Shown: positions 1 to 7,267, counted from the stretch's first letter. The stretch: 8,923 nucleotides of DNA from Betaproteobacteria bacterium (GCA_005888865.1 VBCL01000041.1:1-8923), one strand, 5' to 3'. The notes: generated from the sequence alone by a model not told the origin. Made by a program: numbers and translations.

Positions 1-231
1 TTAGGCGGCGCAGTCGTCGCAAGCGGGTGGCTCGTGCGCGGCGGCCTCCTTGCACCCTCCTTGCGAGTACCATCGGCTTGTGTCGGCCACGCATCCGACT
101 CGCCACGCGCGATCCCCACGCTGCGCGTGGGGCCCCTCGCCGCGGGCTCGCGTCGCTACTCGTGGGTTGAGTCGCCGCCGCGAGCCGGGTACCCGCTCGA
201 CGACGTCCTTGCGCCCCAGCGCCGTAGTCAC
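1..231 (-). CDS. Doubtful small ORF, hypothetical protein
   Basis: An open frame of 76 codons begins at a GTG (231-229) and ends at a TAA whose complement is the first three bases of the window. The product is rich in Arg, Gly and Ala, has no hydrophobic segment, and ends with a CDDCAA tail. I see no Shine-Dalgarno sequence ahead of the GTG and recognise no domain. Other frames are also open here, as expected in GC-rich DNA, so this may be a spurious call. The only hint in its favour is that the window edge coincides with its stop codon, which may reflect an existing annotation. Function unknown. Confidence 0.2.
   Translation of the reverse strand: MTTALGRKDVVERVPGSRRRLNPRVATRARGEGPHAQRGDRAWRVGCVADTSRWYSQGGCKEAAAHEPPACDDCAA
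114..132. repeat. Small perfect inverted repeat (8-bp stem)
   Basis: CCCCACGC (114-121) pairs perfectly with GCGTGGGG (125-132) across a 3-base loop. There is no T-tract on either side, so it does not look like an intrinsic terminator. It lies inside the doubtful ORF. Such hairpins occur by chance in GC-rich DNA, so its meaning is unclear. Confidence 0.35.
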
Positions 232-259
232 CGCGGCTCAGCACAGCCGAAACACATCG

Positions 260-280
260 CGCCCGCACTCAAAGCGGGCG
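260..280 (-). terminator. Possible terminator of the lipoprotein gene
   Basis: A 7-bp GC stem (CGCCCGC, 260-266, with GCGGGCG, 274-280) has a 7-base loop and lies about 30 bases beyond the lipoprotein stop codon in the direction of that gene. Read on the minus strand it is followed only by a weak T-rich stretch (CGATGTGTTT), so as an intrinsic terminator it would be imperfect. Position is the main argument. Confidence 0.4.
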
Positions 281-309
281 TTCGCCGTTGCTCTGCCCAA
301 TCGTCCGCG

Positions 310-753
310 TCAATCCCCCCGAAATCGCACGCGCATCACCTTCCGGTCGTACTCGGCCTCGGTCGCGCGGGTGATCTCCTTGCCGTCGGCGGCGATCACG
401 CGGCCGCCGCTGCGGCGGCAGCCTTCGCGCTCGTACTGGCAGGGGCCCATTTCCGGATGCTTCGCGCACAACGTGGCGACTTTGGGGACGAACTCGATCG
501 CGGTGATCCTGCGCTGCTCGCCCGACCCGACCACGCAGACGTAGATCGCGCCGGCCGGAACCGCGACCGGAGGCTCCGCCGGGACCGTGGGCGCGGCTAT
601 CGGCGGTGGCGGCGGCACGGGACGGCGGACGACGGGCGGGGTCGGCGCGCCGGCTTGCGGGACGATCACCGGTGGGCCGGCGGGCGGCCCGACGCAGGCT
701 GCCAGGATCGCGGCGGCGCTCGCAAGGAGGGTGACGGCACGGGTTCGTATCAT
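310..753 (-). CDS. Proline-rich lipoprotein, function unknown
   Basis: This encodes a 147-residue protein that is probably exported and lipidated. The start is the ATG at 753-751: a GGAGAG sits 4 bases upstream on the minus strand, and the signal peptide begins right there. A longer in-frame start at 828 would place 25 non-signal residues ahead of it and was rejected. Residues 1-19 form a signal peptide with an arginine-containing n-region and a hydrophobic Ala/Leu core. The lipobox is LAAC with Cys20 as the lipidated residue. The next residue is Val rather than Asp, which favours the outer membrane. Residues 22-68 are a flexible Pro/Ala/Val-rich spacer. Residues 70-147 form a small domain with four cysteines (73, 96, 105, 112), possibly two disulfides. 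I do not recognise the family. It is divergent from the rimP operon and probably unrelated to it in function. Confidence 0.72.
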   Translation of the reverse strand: MIRTRAVTLLASAAAILAACVGPPAGPPVIVPQAGAPTPPVVRRPVPPPPPIAAPTVPAEPPVAVPAGAIYVCVVGSGEQRRITAIEFVPKVATLCAKHPEMGPCQYEREGCRRSGGRVIAADGKEITRATEAEYDRKVMRVRFRGD

Positions 754-866
754 TGCGCTCTCCAGGCCACGGGGCCGGGTTAGGCGGGTCGCGCGGCTAG
801 GAGCACCGGCACCTTGGCCGAGTTCCACCCGCTCGCCTGAGGAGGGCTGCTGGACGGCCCGGCCCC
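754..866. other. Divergent intergenic stretch, nothing recognised
   Basis: GC-rich sequence between the lipoprotein start and the rimP promoter. I see no gene, tRNA or clear promoter for the lipoprotein here. In E. coli a tRNA gene (metY) precedes rimP, but nothing here reads as a cloverleaf. Confidence 0.5.
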
Positions 867-895
867 TTCATTTAGACGTCGATTTCTGGTATTAT
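867..895 (+). promoter_or_regulatory. Predicted promoter of the rimP-nusA-infB operon
   Basis: The -10 element is TATTAT (890-895), preceded by TG at 887-888, giving an extended -10 (TGGTATTAT). A poor -35 match, TTCATT (867-872), lies 17 bases upstream; the extended -10 would compensate. Transcription should start near 902. This is the only promoter-like sequence I see ahead of rimP. The AT-rich patch stands out against GC-rich surroundings. Confidence 0.6.
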
Positions 896-914
896 CACGC
901 TCGATAAGTAAGAG

Positions 915-942
915 AAATGGGCTCGACAGCCCATTTTTTTTT
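915..942 (+). terminator. Premature intrinsic terminator in the rimP leader
   Basis: AAATGGGCT (915-923) pairs perfectly with AGCCCATTT (928-936) around a CGAC loop, and six more Ts (937-942) follow, then GC and five Ts. This has the full form of a rho-independent terminator on the plus strand. The only upstream gene points the other way, so it cannot be that gene's terminator. It lies between the predicted operon promoter and the rimP start, so it should attenuate the operon or release an RNA of about 40 bases. I recall an Rfam family named rimP leader, built on predicted premature terminators in enterobacteria; whether this is related is not known. Confidence 0.7.
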
Positions 943-962
943 GCTTTTTCGATTTTGAGGCG

Positions 963-1421
963 ATGGCAGTGCCGGTGAGGATGTCCGAATTGTTGGAGCG
1001 CACGTTACCCCCGATGGGTTACGAGATGGTCGACTGCGACTTGTCGGCGTCGGGGCGGCTCGTGCGCGTGTTTATCGACAAGCCGGGTGGCGTCAACGTC
1101 GAGGATTGCGCCCAGGTCAGTAGTCACCTGACGCACCTTTTCGCTGCCGAAGGTATCGACTACGAGCGGTTGGAAGTCTCATCGCCCGGATTGGATCGGC
1201 CATTGAAGAAGGAAGCGGATTTCGTGCGCTTCGACGGCATGGAGGCCAAGCTCAAGTTGCGCGAGCCGATCGGCAACTCCAGGCGCGTCAAGGGCATCCT
1301 GCGCGGCGTCGATGCCGGAATATTGCGATTGGAGACCGTGGAAGGAACCCACGCGATCCCGCTCGCCCACATCTACAAGGCAAGACTGGTACCGAAGATC
1401 GAGTGGAGAAACACCAAATGA
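963..1421 (+). CDS. rimP: Ribosome maturation factor RimP
   Basis: RimP is a cytoplasmic factor needed for assembly of the 30S subunit; it binds the free small subunit and helps S12 incorporation. The 152-residue product matches the family's usual length of about 150. The N-terminal alpha/beta domain contains the pattern [10 protein letters not shown] and the strand [17 protein letters not shown]. The conserved SSPGLDRPL segment joins it to the C-terminal SH3-like domain, which ends in IEWRNTK. The start is slightly ambiguous. ATG 963 has GAGG only 2 bases upstream. A second in-frame ATG at 981 fits the usual N-terminus (MSELLERTL) but has a GGTGAGG directly abutting it. The stop (TGA 1419-1421) overlaps the expected nusA start (ATG 1418-1420), implying coupling. 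It is the first gene of the operon and lies behind a premature terminator. Confidence 0.95.
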   Translation: MAVPVRMSELLERTLPPMGYEMVDCDLSASGRLVRVFIDKPGGVNVEDCAQVSSHLTHLFAAEGIDYERLEVSSPGLDRPLKKEADFVRFDGMEAKLKLREPIGNSRRVKGILRGVDAGILRLETVEGTHAIPLAHIYKARLVPKIEWRNTK

Positions 1422-2922
1422 ACCGCGAATTGCGCTTCTCGTCGACGCCCTGGCGCGCGAGAAGAATGTACCCAAGGAGATCGTCTTCTCGGCGCTGGAG
1501 GCGGCGCTCGCCTCGGCGACCAAGAAGAAATACGCCGACAACATCGAAGCCCGCGTCTCGATCGATCGTGAGACCGGCGACTACGAGTCGTTCCGGCGCT
1601 GGACCGTCGTGCCCGACGAAGAGCACGAGGAGCCCGCGCATCAGATCGCGATTACCGACGCCGCCGAGCGGGATCCTCCGCTCGCCCTCGGTGACGTGGT
1701 CGAAGCGCCTCTCGAACCGGTCGAATTCGGCCGGATCGGCGCACAGGCCGCGAAGCAGGTGATCCTGCAAAAGATCCGCGACGCCGAGCGCGAGCAGATC
1801 CTGAACGATTTTCTCGAGCGCCAGGACAACCTGCTCACCGGCACCGTGAAGCGGATCGAGCGCGGCAACGTGATCGTCGAGTCGGGTCGCATCGAGGGCA
1901 TGATCCCGCGCGACCAGTTGATCCCCAAGGAGAACATTCGAGTCGGTGATCGCGTGCGCGCGTACGTGACCAAGATCGAGGCGCAGGCGCGCGGCCCGCA
2001 GCTCCTGCTGTCCCGCGTCGTTCCCGAGCTGGTGGAGCGGCTGTTCGAGCTGGAGGTGCCCGAGATCGAAGAGGGGCTGATCGAAATCAAGGCGGCAGCG
2101 CGCGACCCCGGCATCCGGGCCAAGATCGCGGTCAAGTCGAACGATCCGCGGCTCGACCCTCAGGGCACCTGCATCGGCATGCGCGGCTCGCGCGTGACCG
2201 CGGTGACCAACGAGCTTGCGGGCGAGCGCGTCGACATCGTCCTGTTTTCGGAGGACCCGGCCAAGTTCGTCGTCAACGCGCTCTCGCCGGCCGAGATCTC
2301 CAGCATCCTCGTCGACGAGGAGAAGCACGCCATGGATGTCGTCGTCGACGAGGAGAACCTCGCGATGGCGATCGGTCGCAGCGGGCAGAACGTGCGACTC
2401 GCCTCCGAGCTTACCGGCTGGGAGATCAACCTGATGGGCGTCGAGGAGTCGCAGCAGAAGCATCAGGTCGAGAGCGACAAAATTCGTGCGCTCTTCGTGG
2501 AGAAGCTCGACGTCGACCAGGAAGTTGCCGACATCCTGATCCAGGAGGGATTTTCAACGCTGGAGGAGATTGCCTACGTACCACTGAATGAGATGCTGGA
2601 AATCGAGTCCTTCGACGAGGAAACCGTCAACGAGCTGCGCAGCCGCGCGCGCAACGCTTTGCTGACTGAGGCGATCGTGCGCGAGGAGAGCGTCGAGAAC
2701 GTGTCCGAGGACTTGTTGAACCTCGAAGGCATGGATACGGAGACGGCGGGGCTGCTCGCCGAGAAGGGCATCACCAATCGCGACGCGCTCGCCGACCTCG
2801 CGGTCGACGAGCTGACCGAGCTCACCGCAATTCCGGCCGAGCGCGCACAGGACCTCATCATGAAGGCGCGCGCGCATTGGTTCGCGGACGCGGAACCAAG
2901 CCCCGTGGAGCAGAGCCAGTAG
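1418..2922 (+). CDS. nusA: Transcription factor NusA, with apparent 1-base frame break near start
   Basis: NusA binds RNA polymerase and nascent RNA and controls pausing, termination and antitermination. Domains (numbering with the frame restored): polymerase-binding N-domain 1-135; S1 139-200; KH1 about 230-290 with GMRG at 254-257; KH2 about 295-350 with GRSG at 320-323; two acidic helical repeats about 356-425 and 434-490. Restored length would be 501 residues, close to E. coli (495). The expected start is ATG 1418 with GGAG (1405-1408) 9 bases upstream, giving M-N-R-E. After that GAA codon the frame is lost: from 1432 onward the NusA sequence ([13 protein letters not shown]) reads one frame over. 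One extra base near 1427-1431, for example GAATT read as GAAATT, restores [16 protein letters not shown], matching the family. Without it, the only standard upstream start in frame is ATG 1312 inside rimP, adding 39 foreign residues. The next downstream start, GTG 1609, would delete much of the N-domain. Confidence 0.93.
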
Positions 2923-2963
2923 GCAGGCGCTCCGCGGTGCAGACTTAAGGCTGGAGAAAGATC

Positions 2964-5534
2964 ATGGCTCAAACAACGATCGAGAAATTCGCGACCGACT
3001 TGAAGATGCCGTCGGGCATTCTGCTCGAGCAGCTCGCCAAGGCGGGCGTCGCCGGCAAGAAGGAAGGCGACAGGCTCTCCGAGCAGGACAAGACGCGACT
3101 GCTCGACTACCTGCGCAAACAGCACGGCGGACAGGATCTGAAAAAGAAGATCACGCTGACGCGCAAGCAGACTTCGGAAATCAAGGCTGCCGACAGCACG
3201 GGGCGCGCGCGCACGATCCAGGTCGAGGTCCGCAAGAAGCGCACCTTCGTCAAGCGCGACGGCACCGACGCTGCCGCTCCGCCCGAAGAAACGGTGGCGC
3301 CGCAGCCGGTCGTCTCCGCCGTGGAAGCTGCCGCGCGCGAAGAAGAAGCGCGCAAGGCGCAGGCCCTGATCGCCAAGCAGCAGGAAGAGGTCCAGCAGAA
3401 GCACGAGCAGGCGGCGAAGCGCAAGACCAAGAAGGAGATCGAGGCCGAGGAAGCCGCAGCGAAGGCCGCCGAAGCGGCAGCGGCCAAGGCCAAGGAAGCG
3501 GTCGCGACGCAACCGGTCTCCGAAGCCAAGCCCGCGGCGAAGACCGAGGGCACGCTGCACAAGCCGACCGCGAAGCCGGGCGCGAAGAAGGACAAGTCGC
3601 GCAAGCCGTCTGCGACGGCGTTCCAGGAAGAGGCCGCACGCCGTCGCGCGTTGAAGCTGCGTGGCGGCGACGCCGCCGCGGCGACGACCGCGTGGAAGCA
3701 GCCCAAGGGCGGAAAGCACCGCCACGAGGAAGGCGAGGAAGAGGGCGAAGCGATCCAGGGCGCCTCGCCGGAACCGGTCATCCGCGAGATTTCGGTGCCG
3801 GAGACGATCAGCGTCGCCGAGCTCGCGCACAAGATGGCGGTGAAAGCCGCGGAAGTCATCAAGGTCCTGATGAAGCTCGGCACCATGGTCACGATCAATC
3901 AGGTGCTCGACCAGGAAACCGCGATGATCGTGGTCCAGGAGATGGGACACAAGCCGATCGCCGCGAAGCTCGACGATCCCGACGCGCTCCTCGCAGAATC
4001 GGCGCAGGCGTCGAGCGCCGAAGCGCTGCCTCGCCCGCCGGTGGTCACCGTGATGGGTCACGTCGATCATGGCAAGACGTCGTTGCTCGACTTCATCCGC
4101 CGCACCCGCGTGGCGAGCGGTGAAGCGGGCGGCATCACCCAGCATATCGGCGCGTATCACGTCGAGACCCCGAAGGGCGTGATCACGTTTCTCGACACGC
4201 ACGGCCATGAGGCGTTCACGGCCATGCGTGCGCGCGGCGCTAAGGTGACCGATATCGTGGTGCTGGTCGTTGCCGCGGACGATGGCGTCATGCCCCAGAC
4301 CAAGGAGGCGATCGCGCACGCCAAGGCCGGCAATGTGCCGATCGTGGTCGCGATTAACAAGATCGACAAGCCGGAGGCCAATCCCGATCGCGTCAAGCAG
4401 GAACTGGTCGCCGAGAGCGTGCTTCCCGAGGAGTATGGCGGCGAGACGCAGTTCGTTCAGGTGTCGGCAAAGACGGGCAAGGGGATCGACAACCTGCTCG
4501 ACGCAATATTGCTGCAGGCCGAAGTGCTCGAGCTCAAGGCGCCTCGCGAATCGATGGCGAAGGGGATCGTCATCGAGTCGCGCCTGGACAAGGGCAAGGG
4601 CCCGCTTGCGACAGTGCTGGTGCACTCCGGAACGCTCAAGCGCGGCGACATCGTCCTCGCGGGGGCGGTGTTCGGCCGCGTGCGCGCCATGACCGACGAA
4701 ACCGGCAAGAGCGTGCCGAGCGCCGGCCCGGCGATCCCGGTCGAGATCCAGGGTTTGTCCGACGTGCCGCTCGCCGGCGAGGACGTGATGGTGCTCGGCG
4801 ACGAGCGGAAGGCACGCGAGATCGCGCTCTTCCGGCAGGGCAAGTTCCGCGACGTCAAGCTCGCCAAGCAGCAGGCAGCCAAGCTCGAGAGCATGTTCGC
4901 CGAGGGCAGCGGGCAGGAAGTCAAGACGCTCACGCTCATCATCAAGGCTGACGTGCAGGGCAGCTACGAGGCCTTGGCGATGTCGCTCGCGAAGCTCTCC
5001 ACCGACGAGGTGAAGGTCAATATCGTGCACGCCGCGGTCGGGGGCATCACCGAATCCGACGTCAACCTGGCGCTCGCTTCGAAAGCGGTGATCATCGGTT
5101 TCAACACCCGCGCCGACGTTGCCGCGCGCAAGCTCGCCGAGCACAACGGCGTCGACATCCGCTATTACAACATCATTTACGAAGCGGTCGACGAGGTGAA
5201 GGCGGCGCTCTCGGGCATGCTGGCGCCGGACAAGAAGGAAAGCCAGCTCGGGCTGATCGAAGTCCGCGAGGTGTTCAAGATCTCCAAGATCGGGACGGTT
5301 GCCGGTTGCTATGTCCTCGAAGGCCTGATACGGCGTGGAGCGAAGATTCGCGTGCTGCGCGACAATGTCGTCATCCACGATGGCGAGCTCGACTCGCTCA
5401 AGCGTTTCAAGGACGACGTGCGCGAGGTCAAGGCCGGGTTCGAATGTGGTCTTTCGGTGAAAAACTTCAACGACATCGAGAAGGGTGACCAACTCGAGGC
5501 GTATGAGATCGTGGAAGTGTCACGTACCCTATAA
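2964..5534 (+). CDS. infB: Translation initiation factor IF-2
   Basis: IF2 is the GTPase that places initiator fMet-tRNA on the 30S subunit and drives subunit joining. The 856-residue product shows: an N-terminal IF2_N module (1-55); a [17 protein letters not shown] segment; a charged Ala/Glu/Lys linker (about 110-265); a second IF2_N module (272-330); the G domain, with P-loop GHVDHGKT 365-372, NKID 465-468 and SAK 501-503; domain II (about 530-640); domain III (about 650-745); and the fMet-tRNA-binding C2 domain at the end (about 755-856). The G3 motif reads DTHGH (411-415) instead of the usual DTPGH; the catalytic His (415) is present. ATG 2964 is preceded by GGAG (2953-2956) at 7 bases. 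The gap from nusA is 41 bases with no promoter or terminator seen, so it is probably cotranscribed. No methionine occurs in the linker, so an internal ATG-started isoform is unlikely there. Confidence 0.97.
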   Translation: MAQTTIEKFATDLKMPSGILLEQLAKAGVAGKKEGDRLSEQDKTRLLDYLRKQHGGQDLKKKITLTRKQTSEIKAADSTGRARTIQVEVRKKRTFVKRDGTDAAAPPEETVAPQPVVSAVEAAAREEEARKAQALIAKQQEEVQQKHEQAAKRKTKKEIEAEEAAAKAAEAAAAKAKEAVATQPVSEAKPAAKTEGTLHKPTAKPGAKKDKSRKPSATAFQEEAARRRALKLRGGDAAAATTAWKQPKGGKHRHEEGEEEGEAIQGASPEPVIREISVPETISVAELAHKMAVKAAEVIKVLMKLGTMVTINQVLDQETAMIVVQEMGHKPIAAKLDDPDALLAESAQASSAEALPRPPVVTVMGHVDHGKTSLLDFIRRTRVASGEAGGITQHIGAYHVETPKGVITFLDTHGHEAFTAMRARGAKVTDIVVLVVAADDGVMPQTKEAIAHAKAGNVPIVVAINKIDKPEANPDRVKQELVAESVLPEEYGGETQFVQVSAKTGKGIDNLLDAILLQAEVLELKAPRESMAKGIVIESRLDKGKGPLATVLVHSGTLKRGDIVLAGAVFGRVRAMTDETGKSVPSAGPAIPVEIQGLSDVPLAGEDVMVLGDERKAREIALFRQGKFRDVKLAKQQAAKLESMFAEGSGQEVKTLTLIIKADVQGSYEALAMSLAKLSTDEVKVNIVHAAVGGITESDVNLALASKAVIIGFNTRADVAARKLAEHNGVDIRYYNIIYEAVDEVKAALSGMLAPDKKESQLGLIEVREVFKISKIGTVAGCYVLEGLIRRGAKIRVLRDNVVIHDGELDSLKRFKDDVREVKAGFECGLSVKNFNDIEKGDQLEAYEIVEVSRTL

Positions 5535-5535
5535 G

Positions 5536-5610
5536 CGTCATTCCCGCGGAAGCGGGAATCCAGTGTCGTTGGTGGAAAGTCGCTGGGTCCCCGCTTTCGC
5601 GGGGACGACG
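5536..5610. repeat. REP-like paired inverted repeat between infB and rbfA
   Basis: Two 28-base arms, 5536-5563 and 5583-5610, are inverted copies matching at 23 of 28 positions, separated by 19 bases. Each arm is itself a hairpin: ATTCCCGC-GGAA-GCGGGAAT (5540-5559) and GTCCCCGC-TTTC-GCGGGGAC (5587-5606), both with perfect 8-bp stems. Two base pairs differ between the stems, and both differences are compensated (A-T to G-C, T-A to C-G). The CGTCATTCCCGC...GGGAATCCAG form is a well-known dispersed palindromic repeat of many proteobacterial genomes; its minus-strand translation gives the familiar DSRFRGND string. It fills nearly all of the 93-base gap. No T-tract follows, so it is not an intrinsic terminator; it may affect mRNA stability or processing. 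Confidence 0.8.
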
Positions 5611-5627
5611 ACCGAGCCGGACAATCG

Positions 5628-5999
5628 ATGAAAAAACATTCCCAGCGTGCACAACGTGTCGGCGACCAGATCCAGCGCGAGCTTGCGGATCTGCTTCGCC
5701 TGCACGTCAAGGATCCGCGCATCGGGATGGTGACGGTCACGGCCGTCGAGGTCTCGCCGGACCTGTCGCATGCGAAGATCTTCGTGACGCATCTCGGCGG
5801 CCATGAAAAGGCCGCGGAGGTTGTCGAGGCGCTGCAGCATACCGCCGGTTATCTGCGCAGCGAGCTGTCGCACCGGCTCGATCTCTACACGGTGCCGCAG
5901 CTTCACTTCGCGTACGACGACTCGATCGAGTCGGGCCTCCGGTTGTCGAAGCTGATCGACGACGCAGTGGCCGAAGACCGCAAGCACCCGGAAGGCTGA
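5628..5999 (+). CDS. rbfA: 30S ribosome-binding factor RbfA
   Basis: RbfA is a single KH-fold protein that binds immature 30S subunits near the 5' end of 16S rRNA and supports late maturation and cold adaptation. The 123-residue product has the family landmarks: a basic N-terminal helix (RAQRVGDQIQREL), the VKDPRIGMVTVTAVEVSPDLSHAK core with an alternating strand, and the C-terminal FAYDDSIESGLRLSKLI helix region. Length is usual for the family. ATG 5628 has only a weak GGA (5619-5621) 6 bases upstream, and the REP-like element lies immediately before it, so expression may depend on coupling or on mRNA processing. The stop (TGA 5997-5999) shares a base with the truB start. It works in the same process as rimP at the head of the operon. 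Confidence 0.95.
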   Translation: MKKHSQRAQRVGDQIQRELADLLRLHVKDPRIGMVTVTAVEVSPDLSHAKIFVTHLGGHEKAAEVVEALQHTAGYLRSELSHRLDLYTVPQLHFAYDDSIESGLRLSKLIDDAVAEDRKHPEG

Positions 6000-6913
6000 T
6001 GGCCTCCGCAGGTGCGCGCCGCCGTCTCGATGGCGTGCTGCTGCTCGACAAGACCAGGGGTCTTTCGTCCAACGCCGCGCTGCAGCGGGCGAAGCGCTTG
6101 TATCGCGCCGAGAAGGCAGGCCATACCGGGACGCTCGATCCGCTGGCCACGGGGCTGCTGCCGATCTGCTTCGGCGAAGCGACCAAGTTCGCGCAGCTTC
6201 TGCTCGACGCGGATAAGACCTACGTTGCGACGTTGCGGCTCGGCTTGACGACGACGACCGGCGACGCAGAGGGTGAGGTCCTGGCCACGCGCCCGGTCGT
6301 GTCGTCGGCCGATCAGCTGAAAGCCATGCTGCCGCGCTTTGTCGGGCGGATTGCCCAGGTGCCGCCGCGCCATTCGGCGCTCAAGCGCGACGGACGCAAG
6401 TACTACGAGTACGCTCGCGAGGGCGTGGAAATCGTGCGCACGGCGCGCGAGGTGGAGGTCCGCGACATCGTGTTGACGTCGTGGCGCGCGCCGGAGGTCG
6501 AGCTTCGCGTTCATTGTGGCAAGGGCACCTACATCCGCGCGCTTGCCGAAGACATCGGCGAGGCGCTCGGCTGCGGTGCGCATCTCGCCGCGCTGTCGCG
6601 TACCGGCGCCGGTGAGTTCGCGCTGGCCCATGCGGTCACGCTGGATGCGCTGGCAGAGTTGAGCGAAGCCGAGCGCGACGCTGCGCTCCTGCCGGTCGAC
6701 GCACTGGTCGCACGACTGGACCGGCTGGACTTCGACGACGCCGAAGCGAGCCGGCTGGTCCAGGGCCGGCCCGTCACCCGCGTCGGGGCACCCGACGGCC
6801 TGGTGCGCGTCTATGCGGCGGGCGCATTCGCGGGAGTGGCCGACGTGCGCGAGGGCGTGGTTCAGGCGCGACGGCTGTTCGCGCAACCGCAGCGGTGCAC
6901 GACGGATGGATGA
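5999..6913 (+). CDS. truB: tRNA pseudouridine(55) synthase TruB
   Basis: TruB converts U55 in the T-loop of elongator tRNAs to pseudouridine and also acts as a tRNA folding chaperone. The 304-residue product has motif I near residues 13-24 (VLLLDKTRGLSS), the catalytic motif GHTGTLDPLATG (41-52) with nucleophile Asp47, the DKTYVA segment with the conserved Tyr, the SALK segment, and CGKGTYIR of the catalytic core. A C-terminal PUA-like region follows (about 235-300). Motif I usually reads DKPxG; here the Pro is Thr19. ATG 5999 overlaps the rbfA stop by one base, with GGAAGG just upstream (5990-5995), indicating translational coupling. It appears to be the last gene before the rpsO promoter; I see no terminator between truB and rpsO, so readthrough into rpsO is possible. 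Confidence 0.95.
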   Translation: MASAGARRRLDGVLLLDKTRGLSSNAALQRAKRLYRAEKAGHTGTLDPLATGLLPICFGEATKFAQLLLDADKTYVATLRLGLTTTTGDAEGEVLATRPVVSSADQLKAMLPRFVGRIAQVPPRHSALKRDGRKYYEYAREGVEIVRTAREVEVRDIVLTSWRAPEVELRVHCGKGTYIRALAEDIGEALGCGAHLAALSRTGAGEFALAHAVTLDALAELSEAERDAALLPVDALVARLDRLDFDDAEASRLVQGRPVTRVGAPDGLVRVYAAGAFAGVADVREGVVQARRLFAQPQRCTTDG

Positions 6914-6936
6914 CTCGCGCTCGAGACGAAACTCTC

Positions 6937-6966
6937 TTGAATCCTAAGCATTTTTCGGGTTACAAT
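6937..6966 (+). promoter_or_regulatory. Sigma-70-type promoter of rpsO
   Basis: TTGAAT (6937-6942) and TACAAT (6961-6966) with an 18-base spacer form a good housekeeping promoter. Start of transcription is expected near 6973, giving a leader of about 25 bases. This would let rpsO-pnp be expressed apart from the upstream operon, as in E. coli. Confidence 0.75.
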
Positions 6967-6997
6967 CGTAGTCTTTCGCGAAGTTTGGAGTAAGCTA

Positions 6998-7267
6998 ATG
7001 TCTGTCACGGTTCAAGAGAAGGCCCAGGTCATCGCCGACCATCAGCGGGTGAAGGGCGATACCGGGTCGCCCGAGGTGCAGATCGCGCTGTTGACGGCGC
7101 GCATCAACGGGCTCAACGACCATTTCAAGATCAACGTCAAGGACCATCACTCCAGGCGCGGCCTGCTGCGGATGGTGTCGCGTCGCCGCAAGCTGCTCGA
7201 CTATCTCAAGACGCGCAATACCGACAGCTATCGGACGCTGATCGAAAAGCTCGGCCTGCGCAAATAG
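6998..7267 (+). CDS. rpsO: 30S ribosomal protein S15
   Basis: S15 is a primary 16S rRNA-binding protein of the 30S platform, contacting the central domain and, in the 70S ribosome, a bridge to the 50S. The 89-residue product is the standard family length. It carries the characteristic [16 protein letters not shown] helix segment, the [20 protein letters not shown] rRNA-binding segment and the terminal [15 protein letters not shown] 6998 is preceded by GGAG (6987-6990) at 7 bases. The TAG stop is followed directly by an in-frame TGA, a tandem stop. It has its own promoter and precedes pnp across a 172-base structured gap, the same arrangement as in E. coli. In E. coli, S15 represses its own translation by trapping the ribosome on a leader pseudoknot; the predicted leader here looks too short for that structure. 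Confidence 0.98.
   Translation: MSVTVQEKAQVIADHQRVKGDTGSPEVQIALLTARINGLNDHFKINVKDHHSRRGLLRMVSRRRKLLDYLKTRNTDSYRTLIEKLGLRK

Noticed and set aside
34..783. 249-codon plus-strand ORF overlapping the lipoprotein
   Set aside because: Its composition (runs of Arg, Gly, Asp) is that of an out-of-frame GC-rich read. The minus-strand lipoprotein has a good ribosome-binding site, signal peptide and lipobox.
891..896. GATAAT on the minus strand as a -10 for the lipoprotein gene
   Set aside because: It overlaps the rimP -10 almost as a palindrome, but no -35 is present at the right distance (CATTTC at 919-914) and the leader would be about 130 bases. Too weak to call.
1288..2463. 391-codon open frame on the minus strand opposite nusA
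   Set aside because: Antisense to NusA domains and without recognisable features; a shadow frame.
3294..3323. GTG codons in the IF2 linker as possible starts for a shorter IF2 isoform
   Set aside because: E. coli makes shorter IF2 forms from internal starts, but these GTGs have no convincing Shine-Dalgarno sequence upstream.
2574..5492. 972-codon open frame on the minus strand opposite infB and the end of nusA
   Set aside because: It lies fully antisense to clearly recognised nusA and infB sequence, is rich in Arg/Leu/Asp/His as mirror frames of GC-rich genes are, and has no recognisable domain or ribosome-binding site. It is a codon-bias shadow.
5536..5610. Hairpins between infB and rbfA as an intrinsic terminator
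   Set aside because: No T-tract follows either hairpin and rbfA-truB continue the operon order; a REP-like repeat explains the structure better.
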